Source: Bremia lactucae
Taxonomy: Eukaryota > Oomycota > Peronosporomycetes > Peronosporales > Peronosporaceae
Reading direction: 5' to 3'
Assembly: GCF_004359215.1 (NCBI RefSeq)
Contig: NC_090610.1
Location: 11,628,809-11,692,808 of the forward strand
Length of the DNA stretch: 64,000 nucleotides
The notes under the pieces were generated by a model. It was not told where the DNA came from and made no database searches. It saw only the letters and a list, made by a program, of their open reading frames with translations. Within the stretch, counting starts at the first letter, position 1, and every line of letters starts with the position of its first letter. The position numbers and the translations under genes were made by a program. Shown here in pieces: positions 55,687 to 64,000 of the stretch.

Positions 55687-57540
55687 ATGCCTTTATCGTC
55701 GCGTACCTTCCGTACCCAGCACCGCGCGCTGAGCTCCGCAATGGGCATGCAGAAACCTGGCTGGTTTAATCGTATGCTGCTTACCAATGAGTACAACCTT
55801 CCGCGCTTGCCGGTGCCGCAGCTCGAGGAGACTGTGCAGCGTTATCTAGAAAGTGTTCGACCTTTGGTAAGCACAAAAGAATGGGAGGCACACAAAGAGG
55901 TGACGAGTGCCTTCAAGTATAAAGAAGGTCGTCAGCTGCAGGAAATACTGCTTAGGCGTGAACTTAATCAGGCCATGGGACGTGCTTACCCATTCAGCTA
56001 CATAGAGAAGGACTGGGACGATATGTACCTTGCCGCCCGCTATCAAAGTCCTATAAACGTTAACCCATCGTATGGGCTGTTGGATGAAACAGAAGGTAAC
56101 CTTAAGGGTATGATACCTCGCAGCGCCGCATTTGTGCGTTCAATGATGAAATGGTGGACCAAGGTTAAGATGAGCGAACTGGAGCAAGACAAAAACCAGT
56201 GCATGGCTGGTTTCGCGCGCCAGTTCGGGACGGCTAGGATTCCCAAAAGGAAAACCGACACACTAGTCTCATACCCGCATGCGGTCCACATTGTGGTCAT
56301 GTCGGGTAACAATTACTATAAATTGAACGTCCTTAGCCCTGACGGCAAGCACTTAATGGCTCAGCAGCAGCTCGAGGAGCAGCTAGATTTTATCTTGAAC
56401 TCTTCGACTCAAAACGATAACAACGATGTGGATCTCTCTACTCTCACAGCAGAAAAGCGCGACATATGGGCGCAGATACGCAACAGTTTGGTGGCCTACC
56501 ATCCTTTGAATGCGGAAACGCTTGAGGTGATAGACTCGGCACTGTTTATTCTTGTTCTAGAGGATCGCAACCCGGCTAATATGAAGCAGCGCATGGAATT
56601 GTCGTTGCATGGCCAGGGTTGCCATCGCTGGTTTGACAAATTGCAAGTAATAGTACAACCGGATGGCCACCTAACGATTAATTTCGAACACTCATTTTCA
56701 GATGGCACGATTTGGAACCGCTGGTTGCACGAATGCTGGCACGACATGCGTCATTCTGATTCGGGATTTACTCCTCTCAAAGAAATGCCAGAATATTTTG
56801 GTGCCAGTAAGCCCGAAAAGCTGAATTGGAAGCTGTCGAATAATCTCATAGAAGATGTTAGAAAAGCTGAGTGCCATTTTGGTGACTTTGCCGGCATACT
56901 GAACTCGGAGTGTTTGATTTACACAGGCTTTGCAAAACGTGAATGCAAAAAGTGGCAGCTTAGCCCAGATGGCATCGCGCAGATGGCTCTACAGTTAGCA
57001 TTTTATCGTACTCATGGCAAGATCGCTCCAACGTACGAGTCGTGCTCGACCCGCCAATTTCACCATGGACGCACGGAGACTATCCGTTCAGCAACTCCTG
57101 CAGCTGAGGCCTTCGTCAATAGTGTCGAAACTGGCATGGCTGTGACTACCCAGCGTGAATTGCTGGTGGCGGCCATCAAGAACCACGTAGAAATTGCCAA
57201 GATTGCGCAAAAGGGACTGGGGGTTGACCGCCATTTGACTGCGTTGAATTCTATCGCAACTGAATACGGAATTCGTAGCAATTTCTTGACAAGCTCCGTG
57301 CGCGCTGAAAGCACACATTTTCGTATTTCTTCAAGCAACGTCACTATGCCATTGCTGCAGTACTTCTCATTCGGTGCTGTCGTTCCTCACGGATACGGTG
57401 TGGGATACCTACTTCATAGCAAAAGTATTAATTTGTGTCTAACGCATTATAAAGATAGTCGTATTTCAAATGGTAAGGAAATGAAGAAGGCGCTGAAGAG
57501 CTCGCTCGACACAATCAGGGCTATCGTGGAAAGTTTCTAA
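55687..57540 (+). CDS. Carnitine O-acyltransferase (acetyltransferase-like)
   Basis: It transfers acyl groups between CoA and carnitine, letting acetyl or acyl units cross organelle membranes. One intron-free frame of 617 residues, the family's usual length. The catalytic His is at about 335 in NFEHSFSDGTIWNRW; GRTETIR at 461-467 is a family signature; an Ser-rich motif near 548-550 (ISSSNVT) stands for the STS motif; FGAVVPHGYGVGY follows. The N-terminus (RTFRTQHRALSS) is basic and hydroxylated, consistent with mitochondrial import; no C-terminal peroxisomal signal. Met19 or Met21 are alternative starts. No damage is seen. Substrate chain length cannot be told from sequence alone. Confidence 0.93.
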   Translation: MPLSSRTFRTQHRALSSAMGMQKPGWFNRMLLTNEYNLPRLPVPQLEETVQRYLESVRPLVSTKEWEAHKEVTSAFKYKEGRQLQEILLRRELNQAMGRAYPFSYIEKDWDDMYLAARYQSPINVNPSYGLLDETEGNLKGMIPRSAAFVRSMMKWWTKVKMSELEQDKNQCMAGFARQFGTARIPKRKTDTLVSYPHAVHIVVMSGNNYYKLNVLSPDGKHLMAQQQLEEQLDFILNSSTQNDNNDVDLSTLTAEKRDIWAQIRNSLVAYHPLNAETLEVIDSALFILVLEDRNPANMKQRMELSLHGQGCHRWFDKLQVIVQPDGHLTINFEHSFSDGTIWNRWLHECWHDMRHSDSGFTPLKEMPEYFGASKPEKLNWKLSNNLIEDVRKAECHFGDFAGILNSECLIYTGFAKRECKKWQLSPDGIAQMALQLAFYRTHGKIAPTYESCSTRQFHHGRTETIRSATPAAEAFVNSVETGMAVTTQRELLVAAIKNHVEIAKIAQKGLGVDRHLTALNSIATEYGIRSNFLTSSVRAESTHFRISSSNVTMPLLQYFSFGAVVPHGYGVGYLLHSKSINLCLTHYKDSRISNGKEMKKALKSSLDTIRAIVESF

Positions 57541-57938
57541 TCATCGATTAAAGCTGAAGAACTAGATAACGCTCGAAAATAACGAGTTTGGCAGGAAGAC
57601 GACCTGAGCAACAATTTAAGATTTATATGAGCTATTTTGCTCATGACAAAAACATGTGGTTTGATGTGTTTAATGCTACGTTGGTGCTGCATGTTATCCC
57701 CGCGGTAGCACCTATCGCATTAGCGTTAGAACACACAAACAACCTCAACTTTCTAAAATAGACTACTACTAAAAAAAAAGCCGGAACACTCAAGAGGAGA
57801 GTCAGACTGCGTCCCATTATCAAACGTAAGAGCTCGTGCAGCTAGCGCGGGTGCATCGGTAGCAACCATGGGCTTTAATTTAAACTCAGACGCTCTTGAT
57901 TTATTCTTAGCCCTCCACTTAAAAGGGTCAGTCGTTAG
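57541..57938 (-). other. Intergenic, with a possible truncated exon on minus
   Basis: On minus, 57934-57770 stays open for about 55 codons with balanced composition (TDPFKWRAKNKSRASEFKL, then ALAARALTFDNGTQSDS). It starts exactly at the LTR boundary 57939, so it could be the tail of a gene cut by that element. I do not recognise it. Confidence 0.3.
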
Positions 57939-58376
57939 TGTAACGGTGTTTGGTTACATGAAATTAACACTTAAAGGTTGTTAATTAATATATCATCTAA
58001 AAGGTAGATAATATTTGGAGAATATTACTTAACGTAGTAATATTCGGAAAGCTTATCCATTGGTAGATATAGGCCATTATATCTACTTGCTCCGCGGTCC
58101 AGTCAGCGCTGGACGCGCGCAAAGAGAGAGACAAATAAGACTTTATTACATTTTTTATATTAGTATATAATTAAGTTAGTATTAAATTGATAGAAACAGA
58201 AGAACTTAGTATACCAAATACAGTTTAGTTTTAACCCTCTTAAAAGCAAGTGTTTTAAAGAGAGTCTTCCTCTGCACGTACTAGTGTATGTGAAGTGACG
58301 TGAGGCACCACTCGCACTGAAGCAGTCCGAAGTGGACTTGTACTGAAGCAGTACAAGTCGGCAGTGCCCCGTTACA
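57939..58376 (+). mobile_element. Family II-like LTR (5' LTR of copy 4)
   Basis: TGTAACGGTG to GCCCCGTTACA, 438 bp, followed by the PBS. Same subtype as the solo LTR 49973-50408. It shares its last third with the 512-bp family II LTRs. Confidence 0.85.
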
Positions 58377-58378
58377 CC

Positions 58379-58389
58379 TGGTAGCACTT
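58379..58389 (+). other. Primer binding site, family II copy 4
   Basis: TGGTAGCACTT two bases after the LTR end. Confidence 0.75.
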
Positions 58390-58426
58390 TGTAGTCCGTC
58401 CAATGAGCACAGTTTAATCATCTAAC

Positions 58427-59651
58427 ATGGACATGTTAGACGATAATGGAAATACGCATCACGTTTCGCGTGATAGCTACTTCTTTCTGAGTGACATAGA
58501 AAAGAGTGCGGTCGAAAGAATGAGTTGGACCGTAGGGAATGATGCCATCTTGGCCATGCTGTCCAGTTTGGACAGAGATGCCCTCTATTCAGCCATCGCC
58601 AAGTTCATACAACATGAACTTTACGAGGCGAAGGAGAAGGTAGCCTTGCTTAATCAGCAAGGCTCTCGACAAACAGAACTGTTGGAGTTACAACAGGTAC
58701 AGACCCCTGTACCTGGGATAACGCACACGCGTCGTCCCGAAACCTTAAAGATAGACATCCCTAAGTATGGGGAGTCGAAGAAGACTGCCACTTAAGATGG
58801 TTCGTCGAGTTGGACGATGCCATAAGGGCTCGTCATGTCGTCGAAGAGCAAACGCAATTCGCATTTGCTCAGTCAAATTTGGCAGGTCGTGCCAAAACAT
58901 GAGCACTAGGCCTGAAATTGCGCGACCCATATCTTTGGGTCGCTGGAGGCTTTTAAAGCCCGGCTCAAACAGACGTTTGAACCACCAAGGGCTGAGTTCA
59001 GAGCTCGTTCAGAGCTTCTGAAATTCAAGCAAGGCAAGCGTGATGTTCACGCATATGCCAAGCACACACGACTCTTAGCGAGTTGTATCACAAAGAACGC
59101 AGCTCAAAAACACACGTCGATTACGGTGTTCATGCAAGGTCTCAGGGATGGTCCAGTGAAGACCCACCTGTTTCGCTTGGAACTGGATACGCTTGAAGAA
59201 GCAATATTAGTTGAGGAACAGGAGGACTTTAGCTTCAGACAGGCTCAAGCTAGTTCGTCATCGTATCGTCCTCCAAGACGACACGAGCTTGGAGGTCCAG
59301 AGCCTATGGACCTCTTATGTCGAAAGCGAGAAACCTCGCTTTTCGAACAATAAGCGATTGCAGGAATGCAATTGCTGTCAGAAGTTGGGATACTACGCTC
59401 ATGAGTGCAGTGCCCCATGCCCAGTACCTAGAAGTACTGAACATAATTATGTACCGAATGCCAAAAAGGGCAACGGCCGCGGTCCGACGTTGTTGCGAAA
59501 TCACAACAGCGAGGCGGACCGCCGAAACATGGTCGGGGTCAGTGGGGGCGCAACCTCAAGAGAATTTGCAAATCTCTTGACTAAAGTTGCTCCAGATACA
59601 CAATCATGTGTGTCTCTGCACCTGGTGATGAGGTATCCCTCATCACCTTGA
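58427..59651 (+). pseudogene. gag: Gypsy gag, family II copy 4
   Basis: Starts MDMLDDNGNT at 58427 and reads to 58795 through YFFLSDIEKSAVERMS and ELYEAKEKVALLNQQGS. After frameshifts, 59126-59353 has FMQGLRDGPVKTHLFRLEL. 59211-59651 has the zinc knuckle CNCCQKLGYYAHEC, where the His ligand is Tyr. Two or more frameshifts. Confidence 0.8.
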
Positions 59652-60780
59652 AGTTAAAAGTGACAAATGATATGTCACTTAGAGCCCTAGTGGACCGTGG
59701 GGCGTCGAAGAACTTTATTCGTCGCTAGTCGCCAGAGGGTCCTAGGCTTAAATATGTTAAGCGCGACATCCTCCAACGAGGATGACGGTGCGTCTAGCGT
59801 CAGGCGCATCGATAACAGTAAGGAAACGCGCAGTGAAATTTCACTACACGTTAAAATTTTACAGTACGATGATGATTTCATCGTACTGGATTTGAATGAC
59901 AACTTTGGGTTTAACCTGGCTCAGAAAATATGAGCCAGGAATCAGCTGGCAGTATCGATCCGTAAAGATGCCTGCCAATTGTTTATCAGATGGCCATCTG
60001 ATGAACGTTTTGGAGCGTCCACAAGCGTGTCGATGTACTACGAGTGAGTGCGATGGCCTCAGATGTGATACGGTCATTAGTACGACCGCACAAGATCACA
60101 GTGTGATTACTAATCACTCTGTCTAGTCAGCTGCCGGCAGCTGTGCGAATTAAGGTCCACCACTTGAATAAGTCGAGTGAATTGAGACATGAATTTACGC
60201 CTAGCAAGCGGAATTAAAGGAAGATACCGGTTGTCCAAAAGGGGCAACACGATGATCCAAGGTCAAGTAGAGAGTCGACCTTAGAGAACCCGACTGTGAT
60301 AGCGCAATCACTGTCGGAAGACCTTGAGGCAATAGTCCCGACGCGCTTGAGGAGAAATCTCCTAATATAGTTAATGCTGAGTGACAAGACCTCAGCATTC
60401 CGAGGGATAAATCCCTCGGCAGCCTGTGGATAAATTCCAGGAACAAACCGAGACATTGAATGTATTGGTTAATGACGGATCAAGAGTAGGCGCTTGTACT
60501 CTTGATCTATATGCGCCTCCGAAGTTAACTTCGGAGATCATTCAATTACCAACCCTAGAACCTAAACGGTTCTTATGAGATCTGCATAGCGGTAGAATCA
60601 GGCCGATCTGCGTACTCGTCACAGAGATCGAATACGTAACCGATATGCGGTCAGCGGTAATTTTTGCAGAGAACGAACGGGTTCTCAGCAGCTCATCGAT
60701 GGACGAAAGTATCCTCGATGTGAAGATCGGATTGAGAGATATACTACTCATTCCTGGGAGCCACTTAAGACAAATCCTTA
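59652..60780 (+). pseudogene. pol: Gypsy protease and Cys-rich linker, family II copy 4
   Basis: Protease: LVDRGASKNFIRR then a stop, with active-site Ser as Arg (59690-59730). 59896-60126 reads LTWLRKYEPGISWQYRS and MNVLERPQACRCTTSECDG, the Cys-rich block shared with copy 1. The rest is degraded linker with several stops. Confidence 0.65.
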
Positions 60781-61780
60781 TACAAGGATTTGATTGAACT
60801 CAGGGATGTATTCCCTGAAACAGTTATATGCGAGTTGCCTAAGGATAAAGGCACTCGACATGAGATCGAGCTCAAACCGGGCTCGAAGTACTGTGTCATG
60901 AAGCAGTGGCCACTGCCTCGTGAACAAGTACTTGTGATCGAAAAATTCTTTATCGATCGATTAACAGCGGGCCATGTAAGGGAGTCAACCTCCCCACATA
61001 GCTCTCGGACCTTCTGTGTGCGATAGGCCACAGGAGGGTGGCGGATAGTGCACGCATTCAATAACCTGAATGCTGCACCGGTACCGGCTCAAACGCCGAT
61101 ACCTAGAAAAGACTTTATCATAGATGGTATGTCTAAGAGTACTATCTTTTCGTCTATGGATCTGATGGATGGATTTTTTTCAGATCCTTATGCGTGAACG
61201 AGATATCCCGTACACAGCAGTAAGCACTCCCAGTGGGATGCTCTCGGAATGGCTAGTAATGCCGCAGGGGCTTAGTAACGCCCCTGCAACATTCAACAGA
61301 TGCGTAACGAATCTGTTGAGACCGGTGCGAGAATTCGCACCAAGTTATTTTGACGATGTATTCGTCCATAGCCAGGCTATGGACGGAAAGACGGACATGG
61401 AAGTTCATAAAAACTCACGTTCGTCGGGTTCTTACACCTATGCAAAGTATAAGTTGCACGCAAATCTCAAGAAGTGCATATTCGCTGCAAGCGACATACC
61501 GCTTCTTGGGTGCATCGTCGGTAAACACGGCGTGCGCCTTGATCCCGAAAAGATCAAGGCAATAACCGACTGGCCAGTTCCAGTCGATGTCAAGGGACTT
61601 AGAAAGTTCCTTGGTTTAGCGGCGTACTTGCACAAGTACTCTCGCAATTATGCAGAGATGACAGTTCATCTCTCTCGTCTCTTGAAAAAAGACGAGAAAT
61701 GGTTATGGAACGCTGATTGTCAGCGTTCGTTTGAAGGTATCAAGCAAAGCTTGATGCAATCGCCCATCTTGGCGATTATC
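60781..61780 (+). pseudogene. pol: Gypsy reverse transcriptase, family II copy 4
   Basis: Reads IELRDVFPETVICELPKDK, HEIELKPGSKYCVMKQWPL, HVRESTSPHSS, then a stop at 61024. From 61169 one frame holds TAVSTPSGMLSEWLVMPQG, YFDDVFVHSQAMDGKTDM with intact catalytic DD, GLRKFLGLAAYLHKYSRN. It ends abruptly at about 61780 inside the RNase H start, where an aORF fragment begins. The least damaged RT of the window. Confidence 0.85.
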
Positions 61781-62910
61781 ATATTCCGATATTCGACTCA
61801 TCATGGCTTCACAAGCCTGGTGAGGTTGAAACAGAATTCTTCATCAATGCCTTTTACCGGCATCGGTGGTACACTTGCAAACGAACAAAGGATGTCAAAC
61901 CTTTGTTCCGAGCTTGGACAGCCTTTGTATAGAATGTACATAACATAGGCTGTGAGGTCTGGCTTGACAAGCTAAATGCTTTCCGTGAACGGTTCCAGAA
62001 CGGACCGTACTCGGTGCACCCTATAAGTTGCACCCTATGTTTAGAGAGGCACGGATTCTTGCCTCTCGTGGGGAGACTCATGTCCATGCTGTTTTAAGGG
62101 TGCAGGTAAATGCCCTAAGGAAGCATATTCCTCAAAGATCCCCATTGGAGGACTCTCATCTCTTACGAGATGCGTCAAGGGATCGATAACCTTCAATACT
62201 TTTTTGCTCGGGAAGCACTCGTTCTCCGTTGGACCTTTTACCAAGGAGGATGGGTCTCGTCGTAATGTAAGACGAGACCCGGAACGTCCAATATCAGTTA
62301 GGAACGAGGTTCCCAACTATCATGCGAGGGCGGACACCCTCGCCAACGAACGAGATAACTCACTCGAACCTCTTTGCCTCACGGTGGCTCAAGAATCTTT
62401 TAACAAGAAAGCGCTTCTCACCACCCGAACCCATCAATGGATGTGGGGGGGGAATCGGATTCGCCTCGTTTGACGAGCCCGATTCAGCATTGTAATTCGA
62501 ATCACACCCTTTTTTCCTTAAGAGGGAATCTTGACCACGAGCAATTTCGTCGCCGCGCATTAGCGGTGACGGTCGACAATGTTTCTCGTGACCAGGTAAA
62601 AAGTTGTGCGCAGATTGAGACTGAACAAACTGGCGAACGAAAAGAAGCTGTTGACTGTTCGTCAGAAGATTTTCTTTCTTGTAGGAAAGAGTGGATCGTC
62701 TTGCTCAAAAGAAATAGACCCTGTTCTGAGACAATAAGTCTTTAGCTGGGAGCCATAAGGCTTTAGCTGATGCCCTTGACCGTTCCGGTGTAATCCGGAT
62801 CGGAAGAAGCCTCGTACTGATGGCGTGAGCGGAGACGACCAGCAAAAAAAGTAGGATGCGTACGCATTCTACGAGGCAGCTCGATCGTGTATGCATTGCC
62901 TTAGCGATGT
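61781..62910 (+). pseudogene. Antisense ORF (aORF) of family II copy 5, N-truncated
   Basis: Begins at the equivalent of the RYHVPLFDSS block and follows the copy 1 and 2 aORFs to the end near 62910 (EVWLDKLNAFRERF-like, then a degraded coiled-coil tail). The ORF is broken by stops. It belongs to a minus-strand element whose integrase follows on the right. Confidence 0.6.
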
Positions 62911-63670
62911 AATACACGAAACGGGCCGATATACCTGGGCAGTAATTTATTACTGCCTACACTCGTCACTACGTGCTTTGGTGGGTTTACCGTAGACAGT
63001 ATGACTAGGTCATTAATTTTAAATTTAAGTGTGTTTGCTTTTCCATTTTTGTCAGAGTTCCGTATCTGTCGGTCCACCGCACTAGCGATGGAATCCCGTA
63101 CAAATGGACCACTGCTTCGCTAGCCAGCAGGAAACCACCTGCTGACTCGATTTTATTTTTGTTTCAGTGCAACCGGCTCGCACTGCGGAGATATTCATCT
63201 CTTCACGATTGAGAGCATTATCATTAATAGTATTGTTTTCGATGCTGAGTCTTCCAGCATCGTTGTCTAAGTCAGTAAAAGCATAACTGTTATTACTGAG
63301 TTTGTCCACTTCAATGTTAGTAAACTCAACATTCGTATCCTTCGCATTGAACCTTAGGGCTAATGAGTCATGAGCAAGAGCTAAAGCTTCTTTGCTCGAG
63401 CGAGTCCCTCCCCCCTTAAATAAGAGTTACTCTCAAACAGCATAGGGATACGAGGGTGTCGTAAGCCATTCACGAAAAATGGTGTATGCTTTGTAGAAGC
63501 ATGCGCTGAATTGTTGATGGCAAATTCTACATCGGCAAGAACTCGCTCCAGCTGTCAAAAGAGTGGACGTGTCCGAGACGTATCTCTTAGAGAATACGGT
63601 TTGCACGGTCCGTCTGACCATCTGTTTCAGGATGATCAGAAGTTGACATTTTTAAATGTGATCCAAGTGA
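62911..63670 (-). pseudogene. pol: Gypsy integrase end, family II copy 5
   Basis: The minus strand carries the core end near 63660-63560 (TDGQTERANRILEE equivalent), the Asn/Asp-rich linker (VDKLSNNSYAFTDLDNDAG, 63309-63200) and the GPY-type end near 62980-62880. It stops beside the rDNA fragment. Confidence 0.7.
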
Positions 63671-63680
63671 TTTGAACACT

Positions 63681-63828
63681 GTTAGCTACTAATTCCAACC
63701 GAGGTCGAAACGATCGCCATGATGGGACGCATTTAGCAGCAACCGCTAACAATAAAGTCTGCAGTCGCCGCCTAATTTGTTCCCAACTAAGTTTTGCCAC
63801 AGTTCACGTGGAAGTTTTTTAGGTGTGG
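63681..63828 (-). other. ITS1 rDNA fragment
   Basis: The minus strand after the SSU end begins CCACACCTAAAAAACTTCC and CACGTGAACTGTG, as in Peronosporalean ITS1 from memory. It later has ATGGCGATCG and CCTCGGTTGGAATTAGTAGC, matching the usual ITS1 order. Confidence 0.75.
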
Positions 63829-63885
63829 TAATGATCCTTCCGCAGGTTCATCTACGGAAACCTTGTTACGACTTCACCTTTACCT
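63829..63885 (-). rRNA. 18S rRNA 3' end, fragment
   Basis: The minus strand reads GTCGTAACAAGGTTTCCGTA, then GAACCTGCGG and GGATCATTA, the universal SSU 3' end. One base differs (GTAGATGAAC for GTAGGTGAAC). Only about 57 bp match, so it is a fragment, not a working gene. Confidence 0.85.
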
Positions 63886-64000
63886 TTGCATTCTTAACGT
63901 ATTTTTGTTACCATCTCCTTCAATGGCTAGTTATACAGGTTTGCGGCTGCGGTAGTACTAAAATCAATAATAGAGCATAGCTTAAACCAGTAATGCTCAC
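63886..64000. other. No feature recognised
   Basis: The sequence right of the SSU fragment does not look like further 18S rRNA. Confidence 0.4.

Noticed and set aside
1..64000. tRNA genes and CRISPR arrays
   Set aside because: No B-box-like tRNA signal with a foldable cloverleaf and no regularly spaced identical repeats with unique spacers were seen.
1..64000. Secreted RXLR or Crinkler effector genes
   Set aside because: No signal peptide followed by RXLR-EER or LFLAK-type motifs was seen in any credible frame.

Overview
The window looks like a gene-poor, repeat-rich stretch of an oomycete genome, most likely Peronosporaceae (downy mildew or Phytophthora). Three things point there: an SSU/ITS1 rDNA fragment at the right end (63681-63885, minus) whose ITS1 start resembles Peronosporalean ITS1; compact genes with 64-85 nt introns; and an initiator-like promoter at the carnitine acyltransferase gene. 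The ITS1 and family matches are from memory, not from a search.

Layout. 1-1652: an open Ty3/Gypsy gag running off the left edge with its 5' LTR (element A). 1716-3929: hAT transposase relic. 4382-10665: Gypsy element B (LTR, gag, PR, RT, RH, IN, chromodomain-like tail), decayed. 10794-12900: an inverted patchwork of a fourth Gypsy family and an antisense-type ORF. 12914-19928: Gypsy family II copy 1. 19929-27413: several Copia elements in both orientations. 27414-31154: Gypsy element E plus an antisense ORF. 31155-33470: unknown decayed sequence with a 44-bp tandem repeat. 33475-36318: solo and broken LTRs. 36318-48841: Gypsy families II and III. 48866-49770: VPS4 pseudogene. 49973-50408: solo LTR. 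50652-57540: the only host-gene island, with VPS54 (+), SmE (-) and a carnitine O-acyltransferase (+). 57939-63670: more Gypsy family II. 63681-63885: rDNA fragment.

Four Gypsy families can be separated. Family I (A, B, E) has LTRs of about 480-550 bp and PBS TTGGTAGCACTTG. Family II has 436-512 bp LTRs, PBS TGGTAGCACTT, and a large extra ORF running antisense to pol between integrase and the 3' LTR. Family III has 286-289 bp LTRs and the same PBS. Family IV has PBS TGGAAGCACTC. Almost every element copy is broken by stops, frameshifts and recombination junctions; the gag of element A is the one clearly open exception.

Strongest candidates for something undescribed: (1) the antisense ORF overlapping the pol end tail-to-tail in three family II copies, with antisense ORFs in the same place in two other families; (2) LTRs built from a run of short hairpins whose arms are conserved while loops vary; (3) four CRE-like octamers at 13/14/13-bp spacing in Copia LTRs; (4) a 22-bp tandem duplication that frameshifts VPS54 but brings its own in-frame ATG.
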